DNA of 64,000 nt from Marinimicrobium alkaliphilum (GTDB lineage Bacteria > Pseudomonadota > Gammaproteobacteria > Pseudomonadales > Cellvibrionaceae), in assembly GCF_003259155.1 (NCBI RefSeq), contig NZ_QGMQ01000007.1, positions 1 to 64,000 of the forward strand. The letters are read 5' to 3'. The notes under the pieces were generated by a model. That model had not been told where the DNA came from. It saw nothing but the letters and a program-made list of their open reading frames with translations, and made no database searches. Every line of letters starts with the position of its first letter. Within the stretch, counting starts at the first letter, position 1. Positions 41,962-53,084 of the stretch are shown in pieces. The position numbers and the translations under genes were made by a program.

Positions 41962-44169
41962 TCAGCTTTGCTCCTGGGGGTCGACATCAATGGACCAACG
42001 CACGCGCTTGCCCAGCGGGCTCTGCTCCAGGCGTTCAGCCAGCGTGGGCAGTATCGTCTGCAGGTCCTGGCGCCGGTCAGCACCCACTTGCAGCTGATAG
42101 CGGAAGCGCCCACCACGTTTTTCCATGGGCGCGGGTAGGGGGCCAACATAACTGGCTTTCGGACTCGGTGGCAGTAACTGTTCGCTTTCGCGCCGGGCCA
42201 CCTGTAAAAAGTCGGCGGCGTTTTCGGGGCGCTTGGATTCCGCCCGGATCAGCACCAGGTGGCGGAAGGGCGGCAGGCGTGTGGCACGGCGCTCCTGGAG
42301 GATCAGGTCGGCAAAAGGGTGGTAGCCCTGGCGCATCAGCGTGAGCACCAGCGGATGCTCGGTGTAGTGGCTCTGCAATATGACCTCGCCCGGATCTTCT
42401 GCCCGCCCGGCCCGTCCGGCTACCTGAAGCAGCAGTTGCCCCATACGCTCGGGGCCGCGAAAGTCAGCACTGAACAGTCCCGCGTCGGCGTCGAGTATCA
42501 CCACCAGTGTCACTTTCGGGAAGTGGTGCCCTTTGGCCAGCATCTGGGTGCCCACGAGAATCCCCGGCTCGCCTTTGTGAATCTGTGTCAGTAAGTTGTG
42601 CAGGCGGTTTTTGCCCCGGGTAGAGTCCCGGTCGATACGCAGCACCGGGTACTCGGGAAACAGTTGTTGCAAACGCTCCTCACTGCGCTCGGTCCCCTGG
42701 CCCTGTACCTGCAGCCGACTGCTCTTGCAGTTGGGGCAGCGCTGGGGAAGAGCCCGCTGGTGGTCGCAATGGTGACAGTGCAGGTGGCGTGGACTCTGGT
42801 GCACGGTCATGCGGGTGTCGCAGTGGCTGCACTCCGCCAGCCAGCCGCAGTCGTGGCACATCAGGGTTGGGGCGTAGCCCCGGCGGTTGAGAAACACCAG
42901 CGCCTGATTGCCGTCTGCCAGGGCCGCACCGATGGCATCGAGGGTGGACTGGCTGAAGCCGCTGTCCAGGGGCTGGCGACGGATGTCCTGTAAATGGATT
43001 GCCGGCGCGCGGGCGTTGCCGGCGCGGGCGGTCAGGCGCAGGTGCTGATAGCGTCCGGTGCGGGCGTTGTGCAGGGTTTCCAGTGAGGGCGTGGCGGTGC
43101 CCATAATCAAGGGAATCCCCAGTTTGTGAGCACGTACTACCGCCAGATCCCGGGCGTTGTAGCGGAAGCCGTCCTGCTGCTTGAAAGAGGTGTCATGCTC
43201 TTCGTCCACAATCAGGATGCCGGGCTGCGCCAAAGGGGCGAAAATGGCCGAGCGGGTGCCGATAACGATACGCGCCTGACCGCTGCGCGCCATCAGCCAG
43301 GCGTCCAGTCGTTCGCGGTCGTTCAGGCCCGAGTGCATTGCCACCACCGGTTGGGCGAACCGGGCCTTGAAGCGCGCCAGGGTTTGCGGGGTGAGACCGA
43401 TTTCCGGCACCAGCACCAGCGCCTGACGACCCTGGGCCAGGACTCGCTCGATGGCCTGCAGGTAGATTTCGGTTTTGCCGCTGCCGGTGGCGCCGTCGAG
43501 CAGGCTGACCTGAAAGCCTTCGGTGGCGATCTGGGCCAATGCTTCGCGCTGCTCATTGTTCAGCGTCAGGGGGGGCTCAGCCAGGATCCGGGTTTCGTGG
43601 GCGACTTCGGGCCAGTGCTCGAATGCCGTGACCAGGGCTTTGTCTTCCAGCGCCTTGACCGTGGCCCGGTTGATCTCGAGCGCGTCCAGGTCTTCTTTGT
43701 TGAGGTGCGGGTGGCGCTGCAGAGCACTCAGCAGGGCCGCCTGTTTGGGCGCGCGCTTGAGGGCGCCTTCGGGCAGGCCCTTGCCTTCGTGGGTCAGTGC
43801 CCAGACGGTTTGCGGGCGCAGTTGATCGGCCTCACCCTGGCGCAACAGCACCGGCAGGGCGGTATGCAGGGCCTCCCCGGGTGGGCTCTGGTAGTAGCGC
43901 GCGGCCCAAAGCACGGCGCTCAGGACCTCGCTGGGCACGACCGCTTTCTGGTCAATGACCGCCAGCGCCGGCCGCAGTTGCTCGGGGGGGAGGTCACTGT
44001 GGGTACTGACGCGTACCAGAATGCCCAGCAGTTGCTGGTGTCCAAAAGGCACACGCACGCGCATGCCCGGGGCCAAGGTGGCAGCGTCCACCCCCGGGGG
44101 TACCCGGTAGTGGAATAACCGGCGCAGCGGGGTTGGCAGGGCGATGTGCAGGTAGGGGCCTTGGGCCAT
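41962..44169 (-). CDS. priA: Primosomal replication restart helicase PriA
   Basis: 3'-5' superfamily-2 helicase that recognises stalled forks and loads the replisome. 735 residues. N-terminal DNA-binding domain ([18 protein letters not shown]), Walker [13 protein letters not shown], Walker [32 protein letters not shown], four CxxC zinc pairs ([28 protein letters not shown]), and helicase motif [17 protein letters not shown]. The start MAQGPYLHI is chosen by family match; the frame is open 34 codons upstream. Divergent from rpmE as in Pseudomonas; argS, which I recall between priA and the SPOR gene there, is absent. Confidence 0.95.
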   Translation of the reverse strand: MAQGPYLHIALPTPLRRLFHYRVPPGVDAATLAPGMRVRVPFGHQQLLGILVRVSTHSDLPPEQLRPALAVIDQKAVVPSEVLSAVLWAARYYQSPPGEALHTALPVLLRQGEADQLRPQTVWALTHEGKGLPEGALKRAPKQAALLSALQRHPHLNKEDLDALEINRATVKALEDKALVTAFEHWPEVAHETRILAEPPLTLNNEQREALAQIATEGFQVSLLDGATGSGKTEIYLQAIERVLAQGRQALVLVPEIGLTPQTLARFKARFAQPVVAMHSGLNDRERLDAWLMARSGQARIVIGTRSAIFAPLAQPGILIVDEEHDTSFKQQDGFRYNARDLAVVRAHKLGIPLIMGTATPSLETLHNARTGRYQHLRLTARAGNARAPAIHLQDIRRQPLDSGFSQSTLDAIGAALADGNQALVFLNRRGYAPTLMCHDCGWLAECSHCDTRMTVHQSPRHLHCHHCDHQRALPQRCPNCKSSRLQVQGQGTERSEERLQQLFPEYPVLRIDRDSTRGKNRLHNLLTQIHKGEPGILVGTQMLAKGHHFPKVTLVVILDADAGLFSADFRGPERMGQLLLQVAGRAGRAEDPGEVILQSHYTEHPLVLTLMRQGYHPFADLILQERRATRLPPFRHLVLIRAESKRPENAADFLQVARRESEQLLPPSPKASYVGPLPAPMEKRGGRFRYQLQVGADRRQDLQTILPTLAERLEQSPLGKRVRWSIDVDPQEQS

Positions 44170-44318
44170 GGGGCATCCCGATAGTCTGATCACGTATATT
44201 GGTGGCGAGTGCGGGCTCGATTCAGGAGCGCAGGATAACGTACTTTGGCGGGCTTGTGCGCGCGGCCCCATTTTGCTGTCAGGTGGTGAAAAAGTGACCA
44301 GAAAAGGGGCTTGGATGC

Positions 44319-44346
44319 TTGCGTTGTGCGCGGATTCTGGTACTAT
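44319..44346 (+). promoter_or_regulatory. Promoter of rpmE
   Basis: TTGCGT (44319-44324), 16-bp spacer, TACTAT (44341-44346) with an extended -10 TG just upstream. Start of transcription would be near 44353, leaving an 80-nt leader before rpmE. The remaining divergent priA-rpmE spacer (44170-44318) shows no gene. Confidence 0.6.
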
Positions 44347-44431
44347 CGCCGACCTTCAACGCCGTTCCATTAACCGTTGTTCCGTGCCCGGCAAAAGATC
44401 GGGTGGCGGGCAAAGTAGACAAGGCCTAGAC

Positions 44432-44650
44432 ATGAAAGCTGATATCCATCCGAATTACGTCGATGTTACTGCGACCTGCAGCTGCGGTAACGTTATCAAG
44501 ACCCGCTCCACGCTGGGCAAAGATTTTTTGGTTGACGTGTGCTCCGCTTGCCACCCGTTTTACACGGGCAAGCAGAAGATCGTTGACACCGGTGGTCGTA
44601 TCGACCGTTTCACCAAGCGCTTTGGCAGCCGTATCAACGCCAAAAAGTAA
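44432..44650 (+). CDS. rpmE: 50S ribosomal protein L31 (zinc-binding form)
   Basis: 72-residue L31, bridging the ribosomal subunits near the central protuberance. All four zinc ligands are present: Cys16 and Cys18 (CSC) and Cys37 and Cys40 (CSAC), the C+ form that serves as zinc store. Begins [20 protein letters not shown]; ends [10 protein letters not shown]. The ATG at 44432 is chosen by family match. Its terminator lies inside the next gene. Confidence 0.97.
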   Translation: MKADIHPNYVDVTATCSCGNVIKTRSTLGKDFLVDVCSACHPFYTGKQKIVDTGGRIDRFTKRFGSRINAKK

Positions 44651-44669
44651 GCGTTTGTGTACCGTTAGT

Positions 44670-45485
44670 ATGCGGATCGCAAGACTGAAAACGCCGAGAG
44701 CAAGGGCTCTCGGCGTTTTTTTTGGTGTCTGCGTTCTGAGTTTGTCCAGTGCTGCTTGGGCGCGCGACTGCCCGCCCTCAGGGCCAACGCAAGCGGTGCT
44801 TGTCGAGCGGGTTATCGACGGCGATACGTTGCGCCTGGCTGACGGCTCCCGGGTGCGCCTGATTGGGGTTGATGCGCCCGAGCTGGACCACCAGGAGGGC
44901 CGGCATGAGCCCTTGGCCGAAGCCGCAAGCGCGGCGGTCAAGCAATTTCTGGCGGGTGGTAAGGCGTATTTGGTGTTTGGTGAGCAACCCCGGGACCACT
45001 ATGGTCGCACCCTGGCATACGTCTACAACGGCGAACGCGAGAGCCTGGAGGCTCTGCTATTGCGTCGCGGCTTGGCTTTCCATGTGACGGTGCCGCCCAA
45101 TCTTGCGCAGGCCTCCTGTTTTGCTGTGATCGAGCGCGAAGCCCGAGATGCACAGCGGGGCGTTTGGGGCGAACCTTATTGGCGGGTGCGGCCGGCAGCG
45201 GCGTTGGGGGCGGCTGACGCGGGCTTTCGTCGAGTTGTCGGGCGCGTCACCGGTGTCAGCATTGGGCGGGATATTTGGCTGGAGCTGGACGGGCCTCTGG
45301 TGTTGCGTATCGGTGCTGATGATCGCGAGCGCTTCACCCTTGAAGATTGGACCGCCTTGGTCGGGCGGCGGGTAGAGGTCCAAGGGTGGGTTGTAGACCG
45401 CAGCGACTCCTCAGCAGCCCAGCGGGGCTTCAAGCCCCTGCTGATGCCGCTGCGCACCCCGTTCCAGTGGTTGGTGTTGGACTAG
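44670..45485 (+). CDS. Exported thermonuclease-family (SNase-like) nuclease
   Basis: 271 residues. N-terminal signal peptide (MRIARLKTPRARALGVFFGVC, cleaved after AWA). SNase-like domain at about 40-170: VERVIDGDTLRLADGSRVRLIGVDAPEL, then DHYGRTLAYVYNG and LLRRGLAFHV, corresponding to the catalytic Asp/Arg/Glu framework of staphylococcal nuclease. The C-terminal region (about 180-271; VVGRVTGVSIGRDIWLELDG, RRVEVQGWVVD) looks like an OB-fold. Predicted periplasmic or secreted nuclease; a homologue occupies the same spot after rpmE in Pseudomonas from memory. The ATG lies 20 bp after rpmE, and codons 7-18 contain the rpmE terminator hairpin. Confidence 0.82.
   Translation: MRIARLKTPRARALGVFFGVCVLSLSSAAWARDCPPSGPTQAVLVERVIDGDTLRLADGSRVRLIGVDAPELDHQEGRHEPLAEAASAAVKQFLAGGKAYLVFGEQPRDHYGRTLAYVYNGERESLEALLLRRGLAFHVTVPPNLAQASCFAVIEREARDAQRGVWGEPYWRVRPAAALGAADAGFRRVVGRVTGVSIGRDIWLELDGPLVLRIGADDRERFTLEDWTALVGRRVEVQGWVVDRSDSSAAQRGFKPLLMPLRTPFQWLVLD
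44690..44723 (+). terminator. Intrinsic terminator of rpmE inside the nuclease coding sequence
   Basis: AACGCCGAGAGC (44690-44701), loop AAGG, GCTCTCGGCGTT (44706-44717): a perfect 12-bp stem, with eight T residues (44716-44723). It ends rpmE transcription but sits 20-53 bases into the next reading frame, over its signal peptide. Expression of the nuclease from the rpmE promoter would require read-through. Confidence 0.92.
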
Positions 45486-45489
45486 GTCC

Positions 45490-47952
45490 CTAGAACAGCT
45501 CGTCCGGTAGAGTTTCCTCCCGGCCATCGTTTCCGCCATTGCCGTCGTTATGATAGGGCGGAACATCTTCGCGCCGGAAAATTTCAAACACGGCCTGAGT
45601 GTCGCCCGGGCGGGCTCGCATCCCGGTCTCCGGGTTGATGCGCACCGTCACTATGCCATCGGGCTGGTTGGCTGGGCGCTCCGGTACGCCCGCGAGTGCG
45701 GTGCGCATATATTCGATCCAGATGGGCAGCGAAGCCACACCGCCGTATTCGCCCCGGCCGAGCGACGTGTTGCGATCAAAACCGACCCAGGCGACCGTCA
45801 CCATATCCGGGCTGTAGCCGGCAAACCAGGCGTCGCGCGGGCCGTTGGTGGTGCCGGTCTTGCCGCCAATGTCACTGCGTTCAAGCACTCGCGCCCGGCG
45901 TCCGGTGCCGCGCTGAATAACGTCACGCAGCATGGAGTCCATCAGGTAAGCCGTCTGTTCGTCCATGACCCGGGGAGCCGGGGGCGGTGGTGCGAACATC
46001 GGGTCGACCGGCTCAGCGAGTGCGCCGGGCTCGTCGCCGTCCAGCGGTGCGCTGAGCGAGGCGATCACATCGGGCGGCGTCGTCGGCTCTGTGGCCTGGC
46101 AGTCGCGGCAGACAGTGTAGGGCTTGGCAATGTAATCGATGCTGCCTTCGTCCATCTCCACCCGCTCAATGATATAGGGCTCTACCCGATAGCCGCCATT
46201 GGCAAATACCGCGTACCCCTGAGCCATCTGCAGAGGCGTCAGCGCGTAGCTGCCGAGCGACAATGACAGGTTGCGGGGCATATCGTCGGGGTCCAGGCCA
46301 AAGCGTTCCAGGCTGGAAAGCATGGTATTCATACCCACCGCGCGCATCATCCGGATCGACACCAGGTTGCGCGACCGGTACAGGGCCTCGCGTACCCGGG
46401 TCGGCCCCAGGAAGGTGCCACCGTCGTTCTCGGGGCGCCAGGCACCCTCAAGGCTGGCGTCATCAATGACAATAGGTGCATCGTTGACCAAGGTGGCGGG
46501 GGTATAGCCGTTCTCCAGGGCCGAGGCATAGATGAACGGTTTGAAGCTGGAGCCGGGCTGGCGCGCGGCTTGAATGGCGCGGTTGTAATTGCTCTGACGG
46601 AAGTCAAAGCCACCAACAATCGAGCGGATCGCGCCGTTGCTGGGATCCAGGCCTACCAGAGCGCCCTGGGCATCGGGCACCTGGCTCAGTTGCCACTCGC
46701 CGTCCTGGTTGATCAGGCGCACCACGTCTCCCCGGCGAAGGATATCGGTGGCACTCTCCGGCGCCGGGCCGCGGGCGTTTTCGTTAATGTAGCGGCGCAG
46801 GCTCGAAATTCCTTGGTCCCAGCCCAGCTCGAACGCCTCACCCTGGGCGGTAATCAGGTCGACAGACCGCTCTCGCACCTGTGTGATGGCGGCCGGGTGC
46901 AGGCCTCCGAACACCGGAATGCTGCGCAGTTCGCTGGCCCAAGCGCTGAAATCGCCATCGGCCGGGACGTCAAGGCGCCGCTCTGGGCCCCGGTAGCCGT
47001 GTCGGCGGTCGTAAGTCATCAGGCCAGTCGCTACCGCTTGTTGTGCCGCGAGCTGCAAGCGGCTGTCGATGGTCGTGTAGACCTTGTAGCCGTCGGTGTA
47101 GGCGGCGGGGCCATAGAGCTCCAGCATCTCCATGCGCGCAGCTTCGGCTACGTAGGGGGCGTATACTTCCAGCGTCAGGCCGTGATAGCGGGCGGTATCT
47201 GGCGTGTTTACGGCCTGCTCCCACGTGGCCTGGTCGATAAAGTCCAGTTCCAGCATGCGCCCGAGAATCCAGTTGCGGCGGATCATGGCCCGCCGCGGAT
47301 TGGCCAGCGGGTTGTAGGCTGAAGGCGCTTTGAGGACGCCGACAATCATGGCGTATTGCTCAACGCTCAGGTCCTGCAAGCTCTCGCCATAGTAGATCTG
47401 GGCGGCAGCGTGGATGCCGTAGGCCCGGTTGCCGAAAAACATTTTGTTGCTGAACAGCTCCATGATTTCCTGTTTGGACAGGGTCTGTTCAATCTTGAGG
47501 GCGAGGAGGATTTCATTGAATTTGCGGGAGAATATTTGTTCGCGGGAGAGGAAGAAATCCCGCGCCAGCTGCATGGTCAGGGTGCTTCCCCCCGACTGAA
47601 TTTGCCCTGTTTGCAATAATTGTGACGCAGCTCTCACCAAACCTCTAATAGAAACGCCACTATGGGCGTAAAATTCATCGTCTTCGGCGGCCAGTAGTGC
47701 CTTGATGTAGAGGGGGGGCAAGTCCTCGTAAGCGACCGGTGTGCGACGCTGTTCACCAAATTCGCCAATAAGTCGATTGTCGCTTGAATAAACTCTCAGA
47801 GGGGTTTGTAATTGAACGTCCAGCAGGCTCTCAACCGGGGGCAACTGGGGGCTCAAATAGAGATACATCCCGCCAAGTGTGACAAAAGTCACACCGGAGC
47901 CGGCGACGACGAGCCAAAAAAAGACAGATAGTACGGATTTTTTTAGGGGCAT
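45490..47952 (-). CDS. ponA: Penicillin-binding protein 1A (bifunctional)
   Basis: Inner-membrane class A PBP polymerising and cross-linking peptidoglycan. 820 residues. Transmembrane anchor FFWLVVAGSGVTFVTLGGMYLYL. Glycosyltransferase domain (about 50-230) with catalytic Glu in AAEDDEFYAHSGVS. OB-like insert (about 300-400). Transpeptidase with SSFKP (QPGSSFKPFIYASAL), SRN (YRSRNLVSIRMM) and KTG (GGKTGTTNGPRDAWF). The ATG at 47952 is preferred; a TTG at 47973 is in frame and neither has a good Shine-Dalgarno. Divergent from pilM, as in other gammaproteobacteria. Gene symbol mrcA is an alternative. Confidence 0.94.
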   Translation of the reverse strand: MPLKKSVLSVFFWLVVAGSGVTFVTLGGMYLYLSPQLPPVESLLDVQLQTPLRVYSSDNRLIGEFGEQRRTPVAYEDLPPLYIKALLAAEDDEFYAHSGVSIRGLVRAASQLLQTGQIQSGGSTLTMQLARDFFLSREQIFSRKFNEILLALKIEQTLSKQEIMELFSNKMFFGNRAYGIHAAAQIYYGESLQDLSVEQYAMIVGVLKAPSAYNPLANPRRAMIRRNWILGRMLELDFIDQATWEQAVNTPDTARYHGLTLEVYAPYVAEAARMEMLELYGPAAYTDGYKVYTTIDSRLQLAAQQAVATGLMTYDRRHGYRGPERRLDVPADGDFSAWASELRSIPVFGGLHPAAITQVRERSVDLITAQGEAFELGWDQGISSLRRYINENARGPAPESATDILRRGDVVRLINQDGEWQLSQVPDAQGALVGLDPSNGAIRSIVGGFDFRQSNYNRAIQAARQPGSSFKPFIYASALENGYTPATLVNDAPIVIDDASLEGAWRPENDGGTFLGPTRVREALYRSRNLVSIRMMRAVGMNTMLSSLERFGLDPDDMPRNLSLSLGSYALTPLQMAQGYAVFANGGYRVEPYIIERVEMDEGSIDYIAKPYTVCRDCQATEPTTPPDVIASLSAPLDGDEPGALAEPVDPMFAPPPPAPRVMDEQTAYLMDSMLRDVIQRGTGRRARVLERSDIGGKTGTTNGPRDAWFAGYSPDMVTVAWVGFDRNTSLGRGEYGGVASLPIWIEYMRTALAGVPERPANQPDGIVTVRINPETGMRARPGDTQAVFEIFRREDVPPYHNDGNGGNDGREETLPDELF

Positions 47953-48043
47953 TTTTTCTAAGTTAATTAGCAAGTTAGCGAATTTTGTGTCAAACGGCGG
48001 CCATTATAAGGGCTTTTTGACTGTTTACATACGGGTTCTCTTG

Positions 48044-48071
48044 TTGCACGCTTAATTTAAAGTGCTATAAC
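48044..48071 (+). promoter_or_regulatory. Promoter of the pilMNOPQ operon
   Basis: TTGCAC (48044-48049), 16-bp spacer, TATAAC (48066-48071) preceded by TGC (extended -10). Places the start near 48078, 30 bases before pilM. A TATAAT on the opposite strand (complement of 48003-48008) could be the ponA -10 box. Confidence 0.65.
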
Positions 48072-48086
48072 ATAAACTGCGTCTAA

Positions 48087-49174
<1,088 letters not shown>

Positions 49175-49175
<1 letters not shown>

Positions 49176-49747
49176 TGGCAAAGATTAACCTGCTGCCCTG
49201 GCGCGAAGCCCACCGCCAGGAGAAGAAAAAAGAATTTATCGGCATTCTGGTGGTGGTGGTCATTGCCGCCGCCGTTGGGGCTTACCTCTGGGTGTCCCAG
49301 GTGGAGTCGGATATTGCCAACCAGAATCAACGCAACCGCATTTTGCAGAACGAGATCACCGACCTGGACAAGCAGGTCGCCGAGATTCGCGAATTGCGTG
49401 AACGACGCGAAGAGTTGCTGGCACGCATGCGCGTCATTCAGGAGCTCGAAGGCACACGCCCGGTGATAGTGCGTTATTTCGACGACATGGTGCGCGCGGT
49501 GCCTGATGGCGTTTTCCTGCGCAGCCTCAGTCGCCGAGGCCAGGTGATCACCCTGGAGGGTGTGGCCGAGTCCAACATGCGGGTGTCAAGTTTTATGCGG
49601 AACCTAGAAGCCTCGGACTGGTTCTCCCAGCCCAGCCTGGCATCGGTCACCGCTGCACCCGGTGCGGGCATGGGCGAACAGGCCAATGCTTTTCGGATGA
49701 CTGTGCGCACCTCGGCTCCGGCCGAGCTCCCGGAGGATGAACAATAA
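49175..49747 (+). CDS. pilN: Type IV pilus assembly protein PilN
   Basis: Bitopic inner-membrane protein linking cytoplasmic PilM to the periplasm. 190 residues. The N-terminal INLLPWREA motif that docks in PilM is exact. One transmembrane helix follows (IGILVVVVIAAAVGAYLWV), then a coiled coil (QNEITDLDKQVAEIRELRERREEL) and a ferredoxin-like periplasmic domain (VIVRYFDDMVRAVPDGVFLRSLSR). Overlaps pilM and pilO by single bases, so the genes are tightly coupled. Confidence 0.95.
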
Positions 49748-50355
49748 TGGCCTTTCAAGACTCCCTCGAACAGCTGAAAAACTTCGACGTCAATGATATT
49801 GATTTCGACCGTATGGGCGTGTGGCCACTGCCGGGCAAGATATTTGTCTGTGTGTTGCTGGTTGCCATCGTTCTGGCGGGCACCTATTACTTCAAAATCC
49901 GCGATATGAATACCCAGCTTCAGCGCGCCGCCGCCCAGGAGAATACGCTTCGGGAAAACTTCCGCCAGCGCGTGTTCCAAGCGTCGAATCTGGATGCCTA
50001 CCGGGAGCAGATGGTAGAGATGGAAGAGTCCTTCGGGGCACTTCTGGCGCGCCTGCCCAGCGACACTGAAGTGCCGGGCCTGCTCGAAGACATCGACGCG
50101 CGCGGTTCTGAGTCCGGGCTGACCATCAACAGCATCCGGCTCGAGTCCGAGCGCCAGGCCGAGTATTACATCGAGCTGCCAATCAGCATTGACGTCGAGG
50201 GCTCCTATCACGATCTGGGTGGTTTCGTCAGCGGCGTTGCGGGCATGCCGCGCATCGTCACCCTGCACGATTACACCATTACCACCCGGCAGGGTTCGGG
50301 GGAGCTGAGCATGCAGATTGCCGCTAGAACCTACCGCTACCGTTCACAGGACTGA
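49747..50355 (+). CDS. pilO: Type IV pilus assembly protein PilO
   Basis: Bitopic inner-membrane partner of PilN in the alignment complex. 202 residues: short cytoplasmic part, transmembrane helix (IFVCVLLVAIVLAGTYYFKI), coiled coil (MNTQLQRAAAQENTLRENFRQRV) and periplasmic ferredoxin-like domain (ETIxx-like ESGLTINSIRLESERQAEYYIELPISIDVEGSYHDLGGFV). Begins within the pilN stop. Confidence 0.94.
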   Translation: MAFQDSLEQLKNFDVNDIDFDRMGVWPLPGKIFVCVLLVAIVLAGTYYFKIRDMNTQLQRAAAQENTLRENFRQRVFQASNLDAYREQMVEMEESFGALLARLPSDTEVPGLLEDIDARGSESGLTINSIRLESERQAEYYIELPISIDVEGSYHDLGGFVSGVAGMPRIVTLHDYTITTRQGSGELSMQIAARTYRYRSQD

Positions 50356-50891
50356 TGACAATGAAAAAGACCCGTTTTACCGTCGGTGTATTGTCTGCAG
50401 TATTGCTGCTGTCCGCGTGTGGCGGTAGCAACAGCAACCAGGACCTGCAGAACTTTATTCGCGACACCAAAGCCCGCCCGGTTGGGCAGGTGGATGAGTT
50501 GCCGACTTTTCGCCCTTACCAGCCCTACAGCTACAGTGCGATGACGCTGCGCAGCCCGTTTGAGCGTCCGGTCCGGGAAGAGGAGCGCTCTCAACTCAGT
50601 GGCCGCTCGGTTGAGCCGGACATGGACCGCGAGCGCGAGTATCTCGAGCGTTTTGCGATCACCAACCTGCGGATGGTGGGGACCCTCAATCGCGGTGGTG
50701 GTTTGTGGGTGTTGATTGATGACGGTCAGGGTGGCGTGCACGCCGTGACTCAAGGTAATTATCTGGGGCGTAACCATGGTCGGATCGTTTCGACCAGCCG
50801 CACTCAGATCGAAGTGCTCGAAATCGTCTCCGACGGCTCAGGTGGCTGGGTCGAGCGGCCAAGAATTGTCAGTTTGCAAGAAAGGGATTAA
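50355..50891 (+). CDS. pilP: Type IV pilus lipoprotein PilP
   Basis: 178-residue inner-membrane lipoprotein linking PilNO to the secretin PilQ. Lipobox LSAC after VGVLSAVLL. A flexible linker is followed by a C-terminal homology-region beta-domain (about 85-178; LERFAITNLRMVGTLNRGGGLWVLIDDGQGGVHAVTQGNYLGRNHGRI). The ATG at 50355 overlaps the pilO stop; a second ATG at 50361 is also possible. Confidence 0.94.
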   Translation: MTMKKTRFTVGVLSAVLLLSACGGSNSNQDLQNFIRDTKARPVGQVDELPTFRPYQPYSYSAMTLRSPFERPVREEERSQLSGRSVEPDMDREREYLERFAITNLRMVGTLNRGGGLWVLIDDGQGGVHAVTQGNYLGRNHGRIVSTSRTQIEVLEIVSDGSGGWVERPRIVSLQERD

Positions 50892-50897
50892 GCCGTC

Positions 50898-53078
50898 ATG
50901 CGCGCTCTGTCTTTATTGGGGTTAACTATGCGAAATATAACTACTCTACTGCTCATGCTATTGGTGTCGCCCCTGCTATGGGCCAACACTCTCGATGATA
51001 TTCGCTTTGCAGAGCTGCCTGGTGAGCGCTTTGAGGTGCGCATGGGGTTCTCGGGGGCGCCGCCGGAGCCTCAGGGGTACACCATTGAGCAGCCTGCCCG
51101 GATTGTGCTCGACTTCCCGGATGTTGACAGCGCGCTGACCCAGCGCCGCTTTCCGCTGTCGTTCGATAACTCCGATAGCGCCATGGTGCTGACCTCGGAA
51201 GGCCGCACGCGTCTGATTCTCAACCTCAACGAACTGACCGGTTACGACACTCGGGTCGAAGGCAACCAGTACATTGTTGAGGTCGGCGCCAGCCGCGGCG
51301 GTTACGTCGAGGCTCCGGCCGCGCAGGCCGTGCCCGTGCGCCAGACGCGTCAGGCCGAGCGTCAAGCACCGGCGCAGCGCGGTCCGGCAATCACAAATAT
51401 CGATTTCCGGCGCGGCGAAGCTGGTGAGGGCCGGGTGATCATCCAGCTGTCCCAGCCCAATGTCAGCGTCGATATGGACGAAACCGGTGAGGGTGTGCGA
51501 CTCAACTTTAACGACGTGCATCTGCCCCAGGAGCTGCGTCGGCGCCTGGACGTGGTCGATTTTGCGACCCCGGTATCGCTGATCGCCGCGACGCATGACA
51601 GCCGCGGGGCAACCTTGAATATCCGCGCGAGCGGTGACTACGATTATCTCGCCTATCAAACTGACAACGAGTATGTCCTGAGTGTCAAACCGTTGAGCGA
51701 GCGTGAGCGGGAAGAGCGCGAAGAGATGTTCGCCTACACCGGCGAGCGCCTCTCTTTGAACTTCCAGGATATCGAAGTGCGCGCGGTCTTGCAGCTGATT
51801 GCAGACTTTACCGAGCTCAACCTGGTGGCCAGTGATACCGTCAGCGGCCGGATTACTCTGCGCCTGGAAAATGTCCCCTGGGATCAGGCGCTCGACCTGG
51901 TGTTGCGTACCAAGGGTCTGGACAAACGCGTGGTCGGCAATGTCATGATGGTGGCTCCTGCAGCTGAAATTGCCGAGCGCGAGCGTCAAGAATTGACCAC
52001 GCGCCGTCAGCTGGAAGAGTTGGCGCCGCTGCGCACCGAATACATCCGAGTGCGCTACGCCAACGCTCGGGAGTTGTTTGAACTCTTCCGGGGTCGTTCT
52101 GGTGGCCAGCAGGCTGGTGGCGCCGGCGGTGCGGGTGGCGGTCAGCGCGGCGGCAGCCTCTCCACGGGCAGTGTCCTGTCCGAGCGTGGCTCAGCGGTGG
52201 TGGACGAGCGCACCAACTCCATTATTCTCACTGACACGGCCGAACGCATTGAAAACTTCCGGCGCATGGTCGACCAGATCGATATTCCGATTCGTCAGGT
52301 CATGATCGAGGCCCGTGTGGTCATCGCGAATACCGACTTCCGCCGTGAGATGGGTATTCGCTGGGGGGGTGTCGGCTATCGTCAAACCGGGGGTAGTCTG
52401 GTTGAAGTGGCGGGCTCAACCGCCGGCCTGGACTCCAACCCCGGTTCGCCCTTTGAATACCTGACCGGTCAAGGTGCGATTGATCTGAATGAAAACATGA
52501 TTGTCGATCTGGGTGTGCAGAACCCGGCCGGAAGTCTGGCTCTGGGTATACTTACCGACAACGCGTTCCTCGATCTGGAACTGTCCGCACTCGAGAACAC
52601 GGGCTACGCCGAGATCGTCTCTCAACCGAAAGTGATTACCGGTGACAAACAGCGCGCCAGTATCCAGTCGGGTACAGAAGTGCCTTATCAGGAAGTATCG
52701 CCCGCGGGTGGTACCACTACTGCTTTCAAGGAAGCAGTACTGAAGCTGGACGTTGTGCCGCAGATTACGCCGGACAACCGTATCATTATGGACCTTGTGA
52801 TCAACCAGGATTCCATTGGTGCACTCAACCCGCAAACCGGTATCCCGACCATTGACGTGACCCAGCTGGAAACCAAGGTCCTGGTTTCGAACGGGCAGAC
52901 TGTTGTACTGGGTGGTGTGTTCACAGTGGAACAGTTTCGCGAACAGAACAAGGTGCCAATCCTGGGTGACCTACCGTTCCTGGGGCGACTGTTCCGTCAA
53001 GACATCAACAGTCAACAAAAGCGCGAGCTGCTGATCTTTATTACGCCCAAAATTATGGCCGATACCCTGACCAATTAG
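50898..53078 (+). CDS. pilQ: Type IV pilus secretin PilQ
   Basis: Outer-membrane secretin through which pili extend and retract. 726 residues: signal peptide, two AMIN peptidoglycan-binding domains (about 30-270; DDIRFAELPGERFEVRMGFSG, ITNIDFRRGEAGEGRVIIQLS), STN domain (about 285-350; LSLNFQDIEVRAVLQLIADFTELNLVASD), an N1-type domain with a Gly-rich loop (GGQQAGGAGGAGGGQRGG), and the secretin core (about 480-720; VPYQEVSPAGGTTTAFKEAVLKLDVVPQI, NGQTVVLGGVF, VPILGDLPFLGRLFR). ATG 50898 follows AGGGA; an ATG at 50928 would give a shorter signal peptide. Confidence 0.95.
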   Translation: MRALSLLGLTMRNITTLLLMLLVSPLLWANTLDDIRFAELPGERFEVRMGFSGAPPEPQGYTIEQPARIVLDFPDVDSALTQRRFPLSFDNSDSAMVLTSEGRTRLILNLNELTGYDTRVEGNQYIVEVGASRGGYVEAPAAQAVPVRQTRQAERQAPAQRGPAITNIDFRRGEAGEGRVIIQLSQPNVSVDMDETGEGVRLNFNDVHLPQELRRRLDVVDFATPVSLIAATHDSRGATLNIRASGDYDYLAYQTDNEYVLSVKPLSEREREEREEMFAYTGERLSLNFQDIEVRAVLQLIADFTELNLVASDTVSGRITLRLENVPWDQALDLVLRTKGLDKRVVGNVMMVAPAAEIAERERQELTTRRQLEELAPLRTEYIRVRYANARELFELFRGRSGGQQAGGAGGAGGGQRGGSLSTGSVLSERGSAVVDERTNSIILTDTAERIENFRRMVDQIDIPIRQVMIEARVVIANTDFRREMGIRWGGVGYRQTGGSLVEVAGSTAGLDSNPGSPFEYLTGQGAIDLNENMIVDLGVQNPAGSLALGILTDNAFLDLELSALENTGYAEIVSQPKVITGDKQRASIQSGTEVPYQEVSPAGGTTTAFKEAVLKLDVVPQITPDNRIIMDLVINQDSIGALNPQTGIPTIDVTQLETKVLVSNGQTVVLGGVFTVEQFREQNKVPILGDLPFLGRLFRQDINSQQKRELLIFITPKIMADTLTN

Positions 53079-53084
53079 AGATTC

